Assembly (NCBI GenBank): GCA_964503145.1
Contig: CAZCYV010000013.1
Span: 40,054 to 104,053, forward strand
DNA from: RBG-16-57-11 sp964503145
Lineage (GTDB): Bacteria; Chloroflexota; Anaerolineae; Anaerolineales; UBA4823
DNA: 64,000 nt
Direction: 5' to 3'
Within the stretch, counting starts at the first letter, position 1. Every line of letters starts with the position of its first letter. The notes beneath the pieces are model-generated. The model did not search any database. It had not been told where the DNA came from and was given only the letters and a program-made list of their open reading frames with translations. Positions 19,234 through 27,767 of the stretch are shown one piece after another. The translations under genes and the position numbers were made by a program.

Positions 19234-20079
19234 TTAGGGCGCATCCGGCTGTACCCGCGCGGCCGGGAATGCGCCCAGGTAGGAGAGCACCAGCCATTTG
19301 CGGGCGAAATGCCCCAGCGTCGCCCACTCGATCCACATCGGCCCGCCGCAAACAGCACGGGTGATCGCGGTCACGCTCCAGCCTCGCTGACGCAGATCGA
19401 TGATCCGCTCGCCCAGCTCGCGGTAATACGCAATCTTGGCGCGGATCTCATTGCAGGGGTTCTCGCGCACTCTGGCGCTGCCCGGGAAGAGTACACTGAG
19501 CGACAACGCCGACACCCGCTCCAGCGAGGCGATGATCGCCCAAATATCGCAACCCTGGCGCAGCGCCCGATCCCGCCCACCTACGAACAGGTCGCCGCTG
19601 AACAGCCAGCCGCGGTTTTCCTCGAACAGGCACAGGTGGTCGGCGCTGTGGCCTGGGGTGTAGATAACGCGATAGCGCCAGCGGCCAAATTCGAGGCGCT
19701 CGCCGTCCCGCAGCGGCAGCGCCGCGCTGGGCTGCGGCCAGCCCCAGAAGACGCGTCGATAAGGGTGCAGCGGCTGCTCGTGCCGCGGATCTGCCAGCAC
19801 CGGCAGCGCCAGCGGATGGGCGTGAATCGTCAACGCCGGGCGGCTGCGCTGCAAAGGCCCGTTCCCGCCGATGTGATCCTCGTGCGAATGAGTGTTGGCG
19901 ATCCACTCGACGCGGCGCTCGCTCAAGGCTTCTGCCAGTTCGTCGGCGGTGTGCGCGCAGCCGGTGTCGATCAGCAGGCCATCTACCCAATAGCAGGTCG
20001 TCCAATAGCGCCCGCGGCCAACCAGGGTGCGCGCCAGATCGAAACGCTGCACTTCGCCATAGTTGGTGCATCGAATCAT
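19234..20079 (-). CDS. Metallo-beta-lactamase fold hydrolase
   Basis: 281 residues. The MBL metal motif is NTHSHEDHIGG (HxHxDH), with downstream ligands in YTPGHSADHLCLF (His) and FSGDLFVGGRD (Asp). This is the glyoxalase II-like branch, and the C-terminal ~70 residues form an added helical domain. The substrate cannot be assigned. It is separated from the protease gene by 130 bases and faces away from the MFS gene. Confidence 0.88.
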   Translation of the reverse strand: MIRCTNYGEVQRFDLARTLVGRGRYWTTCYWVDGLLIDTGCAHTADELAEALSERRVEWIANTHSHEDHIGGNGPLQRSRPALTIHAHPLALPVLADPRHEQPLHPYRRVFWGWPQPSAALPLRDGERLEFGRWRYRVIYTPGHSADHLCLFEENRGWLFSGDLFVGGRDRALRQGCDIWAIIASLERVSALSLSVLFPGSARVRENPCNEIRAKIAYYRELGERIIDLRQRGWSVTAITRAVCGGPMWIEWATLGHFARKWLVLSYLGAFPAARVQPDAP

Positions 20080-20157
20080 ATGCCAATTCTAATCCATCCC
20101 CCGGCTCTCATCGAAACTAATCCCTCATCGAATATTATACATTATCTCAACATTATA

Positions 20158-20186
20158 TTGACACATATTCGACACTCGGGTACAAT
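20158..20186 (+). promoter_or_regulatory. Sigma-70-type promoter for the MFS transporter gene
   Basis: TTGACA (20158-20163), 17-base spacer, TACAAT (20181-20186), about 45 bases ahead of the gene start. This lies in an AT-rich stretch (20105-20210) that stands out from the GC-rich surroundings. Confidence 0.7.
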
Positions 20187-20230
20187 AACATTCTATAATT
20201 TACTCAATGACGTTTCCTTTCGGAGGTCCA

Positions 20231-21535
20231 ATGCGCAATTCCCGCTTGCTGCCCTTGTTCTTGGTGGTTTTTATCGACTTGCTCGGTTTTAGCTTAATTT
20301 TGCCGCTCTTGCCCTATTACGCCAATAGCTTCGGGGCCACCCCGGCGCTGGTCGGCCTGCTCACCGCCGCATATGCTGCAGCGCAAATGATCGGCGCGCC
20401 GATCTTGGGGCGGTTATCAGACCGTTATGGCCGTCGCCCGATCTTGCTCGTCAGCATCGCCGGGACACTGGCCGGATTTTTATTGCTGGGCTTCGCCGAA
20501 CTGATCGGCCGTTCTCTGGCCGGGCTGCTCATCCCGGCAGGCGCGTCTCTTTCCACAGGCAATGCACTAATCCTGGGTATGCTTTTTGCCAGCCGGGTGA
20601 TCGATGGCCTGACGGGTGGCAATATCTCGGTAGCGCAGGCCTACATCAGCGATGTCACCGACGCCAGCAACCGGGCCAAAGGCCTGGGGATGATCGGCGC
20701 GGCTTTTGGCCTGGGTTTCATCCTCGGCCCGGCAGTGGGAGGCCTGCTGAGCACCTGGGGGTACGACGTCCCGGCGTTTGCCGCTGCTGGACTGGCAACG
20801 TTCAACCTGGCGCTAGTGTGGCTGCGCCTGCCTGAATCGCTCACCCCCGAGGCACGCGCTATGCTGGCGGACCGCCCACGCTCGGCGTTTTCGCTGCGCA
20901 CCTTGTGGGAAGCGCTCAACCGCCCACGCGTCGGGCCGCTCTTGCACGTGCGCTTTTTCTTTGGCCTGGCATTTGCCATGTTCCAAACCGTCTTTGCCCT
21001 GTTCGCCCAATATCGCCTTGGCCTGGACGCCCGGCAGACCGGCTTTGTCCTGGCCTATGTAGGTGTTCTGGCCGTCCTGGTGCAGGGCGTAGGCGTGGCG
21101 CGGCTTTCCCGACGCTACGCGGATTCTCAACTGATCCTGTGGAGCTCGGTGGTGATGGCCTTCTCGTTGTTGGGCTGGGCGCTGACACCCAACGTGTGGG
21201 TGTTGTTGCTGGTAATGGCGCCGCTGGCAGCTTCAGGCGGCATCTTGAACACCATCATCAACAGCGCCCTCTCCAAATCCGTCCACCCAGAACAGGTGGG
21301 GGGCACTTTGGGCCTCTCCGCGTCGCTCGAAAGCCTGACCCGCGTGATCGCCCCATCGTTGGGTGGATTTATGCTCGGTTCGATCGGCGCCTGGGCGCCT
21401 GGCGTGTTCGTGGCGCTAGTGATGGCCTGGGTCAGTTCCTTCGCCTGGCGCAGGATCGTGGTTAATCCAGATCCAGCTCTGCCGCCGCGCGGGCCAGCCG
21501 TCGAAAGCCAGGCCGCGCCCATCGCAGATTCTTAG
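20231..21535 (+). CDS. MFS transporter, TetA-like drug/H+ antiporter family
   Basis: 434 residues with about 12 hydrophobic helices. The start at ATG 20231 is set by GGAGG (20221-20225). MFS motif A between TM2 and TM3 is GRLSDRYGRRPILL and the motif C-type helix is GLGFILGPAVGG, which fits the 12-TM TetA/Bcr group. Function by family: proton-coupled export of small molecules; the substrate is unknown. It stands alone, with its own promoter and a hairpin downstream. Confidence 0.88.
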   Translation: MRNSRLLPLFLVVFIDLLGFSLILPLLPYYANSFGATPALVGLLTAAYAAAQMIGAPILGRLSDRYGRRPILLVSIAGTLAGFLLLGFAELIGRSLAGLLIPAGASLSTGNALILGMLFASRVIDGLTGGNISVAQAYISDVTDASNRAKGLGMIGAAFGLGFILGPAVGGLLSTWGYDVPAFAAAGLATFNLALVWLRLPESLTPEARAMLADRPRSAFSLRTLWEALNRPRVGPLLHVRFFFGLAFAMFQTVFALFAQYRLGLDARQTGFVLAYVGVLAVLVQGVGVARLSRRYADSQLILWSSVVMAFSLLGWALTPNVWVLLLVMAPLAASGGILNTIINSALSKSVHPEQVGGTLGLSASLESLTRVIAPSLGGFMLGSIGAWAPGVFVALVMAWVSSFAWRRIVVNPDPALPPRGPAVESQAAPIADS

Positions 21536-21630
21536 CCCGCATGCACTCCATCTGGAGCAGACCCGATTGATAAAACCGCTCTTTTCGAGGCGCGCCTTCC
21601 AGCGATGAAAATGATCCATCACCTAAAGCG

Positions 21631-21667
21631 TGCACAGCTTCCTGCCAATCGGATGGGAGGCTGTGCA
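21631..21667 (+). terminator. Terminator-like hairpin after the MFS gene
   Basis: TGCACAGC (21631-21638) pairs with GCTGTGCA (21660-21667); the 21-base loop can pair further internally, and TGATTTTA follows. The T-run is short, so this is a weak call. Confidence 0.35.
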
Positions 21668-21721
21668 TGATTTTAGGGTAAAATCTAGGCGTTCGATTTC
21701 GCTGGCGAAGGAGAAATTATC

Positions 21722-23077
21722 ATGTCCATTCGAGCCCTGCGCCGTCTGGCCGGCCTGATCTGGCGTCCGGCGCTGACCGTGCTGTTGCTGGCCGCCGCTG
21801 GTTGCCAGGCGATTAACCTGCCGCTTCCTGGCGGGCCGTCTCCCCAGCCGCCGACGCAGATTCCCAGCCCTCTGCCCGCCGCCACCGCTACGCCGCTGCA
21901 GCCCGCAGCCACCATCGTGATCGGCGACACCCCCGTTGCCTCTCAACCAACCGGTGAACTGCCCCCCGCGCCGCCCACGCTGCCGCCCTCCGGCGGCCCA
22001 CAATTGGCGTTCATCAAGGACGGGGATGTCTGGTTGCTCGACGACCCCGGTGGGCAGCCCTATCCGCTCACCGTCGCTGGCGATATCGTCAGCTTCACCT
22101 GGTCAACTGATGGACAGCGTCTGGCGACCTTCAACGGCCGCGCGCTGTGCTTCTTCCACAGCGATGGCAGCGTGCGCACCGCCTGCCTGGAGCTGGGCCT
22201 GGATGAGGCTCAGGCGCAGGTGCCGCGCAGCCTGGTCTGGTCTCCCGACCAACGTTGGATCGTGCTCTGGAACCCCTATAACCCATGGGACGAAGGCGCT
22301 ATCGGCTGGCTGATCGTCAACCTGGATACCACCAACGAAATGTATCGCATCGAAGACCCGATCGATTGGGGCGCATCACTGGCACCGAACAACGAGCCAG
22401 GCGGCTTCACCGGCCAGCCGCTTTTCCTGCCGGATGGCCGGCTGATCGGCACGATGACGCACCGCTATCTGTGCTCCGAGGGCGGTTGTCACTACCAGCT
22501 CTACCAGTTCAACTTCGAGACCAAAAGCCTGGCGCCCTACCCCAACAAGCCCGAGGAAGGCTGGAGTGAGGGGATCAAACTGGTGCTCTCCGACGATGGG
22601 CGCCTGTTGACCAATTTCGGCGTCTTCTTCTTCGGCTGCGATTCCTATGTCACCTTCGCCGATACCTTCGAACTGGCTACCCAGAAGCGCACCTCCTACA
22701 ACCTGGAAAATCAGGCGATGGCCGACCTGGCGCTCTCGCCCGATGCCAGGACCGCCGTCTTTGCCCGCACCGCTGGCTGCGTCAACCAGGAGCAGCCCGC
22801 CTGGAGCCAGACCTGTGGCCTGTTCCCCGGCTTCGAGGTCTATGCCATGCAGCATTGGGACCTGACAGCAGGCAAATTCCGCGACTTGCCCGCCGGAGTC
22901 AGCCCGGATTGGTCGCCAGATGGTCAGTGGATCGCCTTCAACTCCTGCCTGCGTTCGAACGACGCCGGCGCCTGGGAACCTGCCGCAGAGGCCCCCGCGT
23001 CGATCTATCTCATGGATCTGGCAGACAAAGTCGCCTTCGTCTCTGAAGGCCGCATGCCCGCCTGGAGGCCGCGCTAG
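21722..23077 (+). CDS. PD40/WD40-like beta-propeller lipoprotein
   Basis: 451 residues. The N-terminal signal ends in a lipobox-like LLAAAGC, so the mature protein is probably lipid-anchored outside the cell. A Pro/Thr-rich linker (~35-85) leads to a propeller with PD40-type blades: LAFIKDGDVWLLDDPGG, LVWSPDQRWIVLW, LALSPDARTAVF, PDWSPDGQWIAF. Such proteins bind proteins or glycans extracellularly; no catalytic motif is visible. The start has AAGGAGA 6 bases upstream. It is followed by a diguanylate cyclase on the same strand, 84 bases later. Confidence 0.82.
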   Translation: MSIRALRRLAGLIWRPALTVLLLAAAGCQAINLPLPGGPSPQPPTQIPSPLPAATATPLQPAATIVIGDTPVASQPTGELPPAPPTLPPSGGPQLAFIKDGDVWLLDDPGGQPYPLTVAGDIVSFTWSTDGQRLATFNGRALCFFHSDGSVRTACLELGLDEAQAQVPRSLVWSPDQRWIVLWNPYNPWDEGAIGWLIVNLDTTNEMYRIEDPIDWGASLAPNNEPGGFTGQPLFLPDGRLIGTMTHRYLCSEGGCHYQLYQFNFETKSLAPYPNKPEEGWSEGIKLVLSDDGRLLTNFGVFFFGCDSYVTFADTFELATQKRTSYNLENQAMADLALSPDARTAVFARTAGCVNQEQPAWSQTCGLFPGFEVYAMQHWDLTAGKFRDLPAGVSPDWSPDGQWIAFNSCLRSNDAGAWEPAAEAPASIYLMDLADKVAFVSEGRMPAWRPR

Positions 23078-23161
23078 GCCACGCACACAGGCATCGCCTC
23101 TGGCGTTTCTCCCCGAAACCGATCATTCGATGAGGGGAAGGAGCCAAAAAGGAAAACTCGC

Positions 23162-26035
23162 GTGACACAAGCGATGTACGCGAATGTTGTGGTATACCTG
23201 CTGATCGCTGGAGCAGCGCTATTTGCCGGGTTCAGCGCCTGGGGCCTGCGGCGCGCCCCAGGATTGCAAGCCTTTCCCCTGGCATCTTTTGGGGTGGCTT
23301 TATGGGCCATGGGACAGGCGCTCGATGCCCTTAGCCCGGTCCCGGCTCAGCGCTCGCTCTGGCTGCGCCTGATGCTGCTGGGCAACGACCTGCTGCCGGC
23401 CGCCTGGCTGGCCTTCGTGTTGCTCTACACGCAGGGCAGGCAACGTTTATCTGGAACAGCATGGATCGGGCTGTTGCTGCTGCCACTGCTTAGCCAGTTG
23501 ACCGCTGCGCCTACCCCTACGCTGACGAGCATTCAGCCAGCCATCTGGCTCGAACGCGACGCAGTCATCCCTTGGCTGGCGGTACGTCATAGTCTGTGGG
23601 GCTGGGCGCACCTGCTGGCAGGGACGGCGATCCTGATCGCGGGCAGCTTCATGCTGGTGTTGCACCTGGCGCGCACGCCCGGCATCCTGCGCCGCCGCAC
23701 CCGGCGCATCAACCTGGGCGCCCTGACGCCGATGCTGGTCTTTGTCATCGAAACCGCCGGCGTCCGCAGCCAATCCGGGCTGGCGCTCACCCCGCTGGTC
23801 TTCCTTGCCGGGGGATACGCCTTCCTATGGGGCCTGCAACGCGGGACGCACTTTCAGATCCTGCCCCTGGCGCGCGACCTGTTGCTTGAGAGGATGGATC
23901 TCGGCGTGGTAGTGCTGAACGCCGACGGCGTCATTATCGACGCCAACCCCGTCGCGGCGGCGCTATGCGGCAGGCCGGCTGCGCAACTCCTGGGGCTGCG
24001 CCTGGCGGAGATGTTCCCACCGCTGAAGAGCGCTCTGGAAGCTGCCCCCCGCCAGGACACCCTACGAACTGAATTCCAATTGCAACTGGGAGAACAACCG
24101 CGCTGCCTCGACATCCGCCTGACGCCGCTCTTCGGCGCCGGGCGCTTTTCCGGCTACATGGTCGAGTTGCACGACATCACCCGCCGCCGTATAGCGGAGG
24201 ATGCTCTGCGCGAGAGTGAGCAGCGCTACCGCTCGGTGATCGACGGGATGATCGAGGGCGTGGTGATACAAGATGCTCAGGGCGTCATCATTGCCTGCAA
24301 CCCCAACGCCGAGCGCATCCTTGGCCTGCGCCGCGATCAGATCCTGGGACGTACTTCCATGGACACCAACTGGCGCACCATCTATGAAGACGGCTCGCCT
24401 TACCCCAGCGAGGCGTACCCCTCCATGCTGGCGCTGCGCACCGGCCAGCGCCAGTCGCACGTGACGATGGGATTATACAAGCCAGACGGCAGCCTGCGCT
24501 GGTTGCTAATCAACTCCCAGCCGCTGATCAACCCGGGCGAAGAGCTGCCTTACGCGGTCGTCTCGACCTTTGTGGACATCACCGAAGACCGCCTGACTCA
24601 GCAAACCCTGAAAGACAGCGAAAATAAGTTCCGCGGGCTGCTGGAGTTCGCGCCGGTAGCAATCATCATTAGTGATGACCAGGGGCGCATCCAGTTGCTC
24701 AACGCCCGCGCCGAACAACTCTTCGGCTATGGACGCGACGAACTGCTTGGCGAGTCGATCGAGAAGCTGCTCCCTGAGCGCTACCGCCGAACGCATGTCT
24801 TTCAGCGCCAGGATTTCATCCAGCGTTCGCGCAGCCGCCCCATGGGTCAAGGTCTGGAGCTGGCGGCGCTGCGTAAAGATGGCCGCGAGTTTCCCGTGGA
24901 TGTCGGCTTGAACCTGATCCGCACTAATCAGGGGATGCTGGTGATGAGCTATCTGGTGGATATCTCCGACCGCAAGCAGGCCGAGGAAGCGCTCCGCCAG
25001 GCCAACGAAAAGCTGACCCGCTCCCTGGCCGAATTGGAAGGCCGCAACCAGGAGTTGATGACGTTGACCGAGATGGGCGACATGCTGCAAATCTGCACCA
25101 CCGTCCAGGAAGCCTATGCCACCATCGCCGCCTTCGCCGTCAGGTTGTTCCCCGACTCTGCGGGCGCGCTGTACATCGCCAGGCCGGAGGGAAGCTGGTT
25201 CGACGCCGCCATCGCCTGGGGCGAGCCGTTGGAGGCGGAAGTCCCCTTATCGACGGAGATGTGCTGGGCGCTGCGCCGCGGCCAGCTCCATAGCGCGGCG
25301 CTCTCCAGCCAGGCGTTGGATTGTCAGCATGTCACTCACCTGTCTGGTTATGGCTATACGAATTACATCTGCGTCCCGATGCAGGCTCAGGGAGAAGTCA
25401 TCGGCCTGTTTCACCTGCGCTGGAAAGCGCCCCAGCTGCCTCCTCTGGCCAATCAACTGGCCGCCACGGTGGCCGAGCACATCACCCTCTCGCTCTCCAA
25501 TCTGATGTTGCGCGAAGATCTGCGCAGCCAGTCGATCCGCGATCCGCTCACCGGCGTCTTCAACCGTCGCTACATGGAAGAGGCCTTTACCCACGAACTA
25601 TACCGTGCCGCCCGCCACGCCCATCCCGTCGGGGTGATCATGCTGGATGTCGATCATTTCAAGGCCATCAACGATGCTCACGGCCATGCCTATGGTGATA
25701 GCCTGCTCAAGGCCCTGGCTGGTTACCTCAAAAAATGCTTGCGCGGCGAGGACATCTTGTGTCGCTATGGCGGCGAAGAATTTACCATCATCCTACCCGA
25801 CACCACCTTGGAGAACGCCCTTTCCCTGGCGGAGAGGCTGCGCAGCGAAATCCAGGCCATCGAACTGGAGCCTGGCTCCCCGCCACTGGAGCCAATCCGT
25901 ATCTCGTTGGGGGTAGCGGCCTTCCCCGAACATGGACGAAATGCCGAGGAGTTGCTCAAATCTGCCGATTGGGCGCTCTACCAGGCCAAAAAGCGCGGCC
26001 GCGACCAGGTGATCACCGCCGACCTGCCCACTTGA
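23162..26035 (+). CDS. Membrane diguanylate cyclase with PAS and GAF domains
   Basis: 957 residues from a GTG start. The N-terminal ~220 residues hold about seven hydrophobic helices, like the 7TM histidine-kinase-type sensor. Three or four PAS domains follow (~240-620), then a GAF domain (~640-780), then GGDEF (~800-955). The cyclase is predicted active: GGEEF at residues 870-874, and an intact inhibitory I-site RGED (861-864) five residues before it. It therefore makes cyclic-di-GMP, with feedback inhibition expected, in response to a membrane signal and PAS/GAF ligands. No EAL or PilZ partner is nearby. Confidence 0.92.
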   Translation: MTQAMYANVVVYLLIAGAALFAGFSAWGLRRAPGLQAFPLASFGVALWAMGQALDALSPVPAQRSLWLRLMLLGNDLLPAAWLAFVLLYTQGRQRLSGTAWIGLLLLPLLSQLTAAPTPTLTSIQPAIWLERDAVIPWLAVRHSLWGWAHLLAGTAILIAGSFMLVLHLARTPGILRRRTRRINLGALTPMLVFVIETAGVRSQSGLALTPLVFLAGGYAFLWGLQRGTHFQILPLARDLLLERMDLGVVVLNADGVIIDANPVAAALCGRPAAQLLGLRLAEMFPPLKSALEAAPRQDTLRTEFQLQLGEQPRCLDIRLTPLFGAGRFSGYMVELHDITRRRIAEDALRESEQRYRSVIDGMIEGVVIQDAQGVIIACNPNAERILGLRRDQILGRTSMDTNWRTIYEDGSPYPSEAYPSMLALRTGQRQSHVTMGLYKPDGSLRWLLINSQPLINPGEELPYAVVSTFVDITEDRLTQQTLKDSENKFRGLLEFAPVAIIISDDQGRIQLLNARAEQLFGYGRDELLGESIEKLLPERYRRTHVFQRQDFIQRSRSRPMGQGLELAALRKDGREFPVDVGLNLIRTNQGMLVMSYLVDISDRKQAEEALRQANEKLTRSLAELEGRNQELMTLTEMGDMLQICTTVQEAYATIAAFAVRLFPDSAGALYIARPEGSWFDAAIAWGEPLEAEVPLSTEMCWALRRGQLHSAALSSQALDCQHVTHLSGYGYTNYICVPMQAQGEVIGLFHLRWKAPQLPPLANQLAATVAEHITLSLSNLMLREDLRSQSIRDPLTGVFNRRYMEEAFTHELYRAARHAHPVGVIMLDVDHFKAINDAHGHAYGDSLLKALAGYLKKCLRGEDILCRYGGEEFTIILPDTTLENALSLAERLRSEIQAIELEPGSPPLEPIRISLGVAAFPEHGRNAEELLKSADWALYQAKKRGRDQVITADLPT

Positions 26036-26092
26036 TAAAATTGTTAGGCGCATCCCGTCGGGTTTTCAGTAGAATCCATCTTGGAGAACCCG

Positions 26093-26941
26093 ATGCTTAG
26101 AGCTTCCCTGATTCTGATAGCTTTGCTAATCGCTTCCGCGCTCTCGCTACCCGCCGGTCAGGGCCTGGCGCAGGCTCTGACCTACACAGGATGCGGCGGC
26201 GTGGCCTCGCCGCCAACTTCCAATCCAGCCTACGAGCAGACCCTGGTCGAGCTGGTGAACAGCGAGCGTGCTGCCAACGGCAACCTGCCTCCGCTCAAGC
26301 GCTCCGATCCGCTTGACCAGGCCGCCCGCTATCACGCCATCGATATGGCACAGGATAGCTACTTCGAACACGACACCTACGACCGCAACGCCGGCCATCA
26401 ATTGGTGTTCGTCTGCGACACCTGGCAGCGCCTGGGGACGTATTACCCCAACGCCAACGCCATGGGAGAGAACATCGCCAGCGGCCAGGACACTCCGGCG
26501 GAGGTGATGAACAGTTGGATGAACAGCAGCGGCCATCGCGCCAACATCCTCTCCACTAACTCGCGCGAGATCGGCGTGGGCTACTACCCAGGCGGCATCT
26601 ATGGCACTTCTTGGGTGCAAGATTTTGGGAAGCGCAACACTGTCTATCCCCTGGTGATCGCCCGCGAGGAGGATGTCGTCTCCAACCGCAACGTCAGCCT
26701 GTACATCTACGGCCAGGGCGTCTGGAGCGAGATGCGCCTGCGCAACGATAACGACGCCTGGGGCCCCTGGCAGCCCTTCCAGAGCCAGATTAACTGGAGC
26801 CTGGCAGATCTGCACGGCGTGCGCACAGTGTGGGTCGAGATGCGCCAGGGAGCACAGACCTACACCACCAGCGACACGATCTTTTTCAATAACCCCGCGA
26901 CCTTCTCCTACAAAATCTATCTACCCGCCATCATCCGCTGA
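26093..26941 (+). CDS. Secreted SCP/CAP-domain protein
   Basis: 282 residues from ATG 26093 (GGAG seven bases upstream). A signal peptide (first ~25 residues, ending near GLAQA) precedes a CAP domain: LVELVNSERAANGNLPPL, DQAARYHAIDMAQ, the metal-type His motifs YFEHDT and SSGHRANIL, and GENIASGQ. The last ~90 residues form an additional beta-rich module of unknown type. CAP proteins are extracellular; their biochemical role is often unclear. It converges with a tiny Pmp3-like gene. Confidence 0.88.
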   Translation: MLRASLILIALLIASALSLPAGQGLAQALTYTGCGGVASPPTSNPAYEQTLVELVNSERAANGNLPPLKRSDPLDQAARYHAIDMAQDSYFEHDTYDRNAGHQLVFVCDTWQRLGTYYPNANAMGENIASGQDTPAEVMNSWMNSSGHRANILSTNSREIGVGYYPGGIYGTSWVQDFGKRNTVYPLVIAREEDVVSNRNVSLYIYGQGVWSEMRLRNDNDAWGPWQPFQSQINWSLADLHGVRTVWVEMRQGAQTYTTSDTIFFNNPATFSYKIYLPAIIR

Positions 26942-26973
26942 GACGGGCGGCGCAGTCGCTCCGCCGGGCGGCC

Positions 26974-27129
26974 TCAGCGCACCCGGGTGCAGATCACCAG
27001 CGCGGCAATCACTCCCGGCACCCAGCCTACCAGGGTGAGCAACGTCGTGATCAGAATCGAACCGCAACCTTTGTCCAGCACTGCCAGCGGCGGAAAGATG
27101 ATGCACAACAGAACGCGAAAACAACTCAT
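26974..27129 (-). CDS. Small Pmp3/YqaE-like membrane protein
   Basis: A 51-residue frame missed by length-filtered gene finding. It reads MSCFRVLLCIIFPPLAVL, then a short polar turn, then ITTLLTLVGWVPGVIAALV: two hydrophobic helices with the Pmp3/YqaE signatures IIFPPLAV and TLLGWxPGxIxA. AAGGAAGG lies about seven bases before the ATG. Members are stress-induced small integral membrane proteins affecting membrane potential or ion homeostasis. The helix-2 ending is more basic than usual (CTRVR). It sits between the secreted SCP protein (convergent) and an XRE regulator on its own strand. Confidence 0.78.
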   Translation of the reverse strand: MSCFRVLLCIIFPPLAVLDKGCGSILITTLLTLVGWVPGVIAALVICTRVR

Positions 27130-27223
27130 TGACGGCCTTCCTTTCACAGCTCGAGCTCTAACGATCTCGAGCGCATCAGTTCATATTCATCAGGATATAC
27201 GTCGGGCGGTTCAAAAGGTTGCG

Positions 27224-27604
27224 TCATGCGCCGTCGCTAGTCTGCTCACTTTTCTCCTGGTGCCTTCGCCGCGCCTCGGCCAGGCGCAGCTTCAGGCGGG
27301 CGATCTGCACCAGCTCCTGGCGATCGCGCGGCGTCAGTTGAGGGATCAAAGCGCGCAGCTCGGCCAAGGCGCTTTCATCTTCGGGCAGCGGCGGCAGTAG
27401 CCCCGCCCGGCGAAAGACCAGCTCGGCGGGCAGACGCAGCGCCCCGGCGATCGCCGCACAGGCTTCCCATCGGGGCGTATGCCCGCGGCGCGCCTTACTG
27501 ATCACCGAGTGCGATAGTCCAGCGCGGTGAGCCAACTGATAGTCGTTCCAGCCGCGCTCGGCTAATTCTCGATCCAGCCAATCGATGAAACTCGTCCACT
27601 CCAT
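27224..27604 (-). CDS. XRE-family helix-turn-helix transcriptional regulator
   Basis: 126 residues. The helix-turn-helix spans residues ~14-65, with QLAHRAGLSHSVISKARRG as the recognition core, followed by a typical LRLPAELVFRRAGLLPP. The C-terminal half is a charged helical region (LIPQLTPRDRQELVQIARL). No ligand or peptidase domain is visible. A near-palindrome just upstream of the start may be its own operator. It lies 94 bases before the Pmp3-like gene and could control it. Confidence 0.88.
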   Translation of the reverse strand: MEWTSFIDWLDRELAERGWNDYQLAHRAGLSHSVISKARRGHTPRWEACAAIAGALRLPAELVFRRAGLLPPLPEDESALAELRALIPQLTPRDRQELVQIARLKLRLAEARRRHQEKSEQTSDGA

Positions 27605-27610
27605 GGCGAT

Positions 27611-27624
27611 AGAACATATATTCT
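27611..27624. promoter_or_regulatory. Near-palindromic candidate operator of the XRE regulator
   Basis: AGAACATATATTCT is symmetric at 12 of 14 positions and lies 7 bases ahead of the regulator start, overlapping a possible -10 (TAGAAT on the - strand). Autoregulation is an inference. Confidence 0.3.
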
Positions 27625-27753
27625 AGCTTATTCTGTTCATGTTTCCAGGCCTCAGCGCGTTTTTTAGGCATATTTTATGTCGGACGCGCCCGAGTCGTGG
27701 CTTTCCATCCGCCAGTTTGGCCTGAGTTCGTGCAACACATCTTGCTTCTCCTG

Positions 27754-27759
27754 TATAAT
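27754..27759 (+). promoter_or_regulatory. -10 element 8 bases from the start codon (leaderless arrangement)
   Basis: A perfect TATAAT ends 8 bases before the GTG at 27768, so transcription would start at or within a base or two of the start codon. There is no Shine-Dalgarno. Confidence 0.5.
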
Positions 27760-27767
27760 AGCATATT

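Noticed and set aside
26921..27124. 67-codon - strand frame
   Set aside because: The correct reading on this strand is the overlapping 51-codon Pmp3-like gene in another frame.
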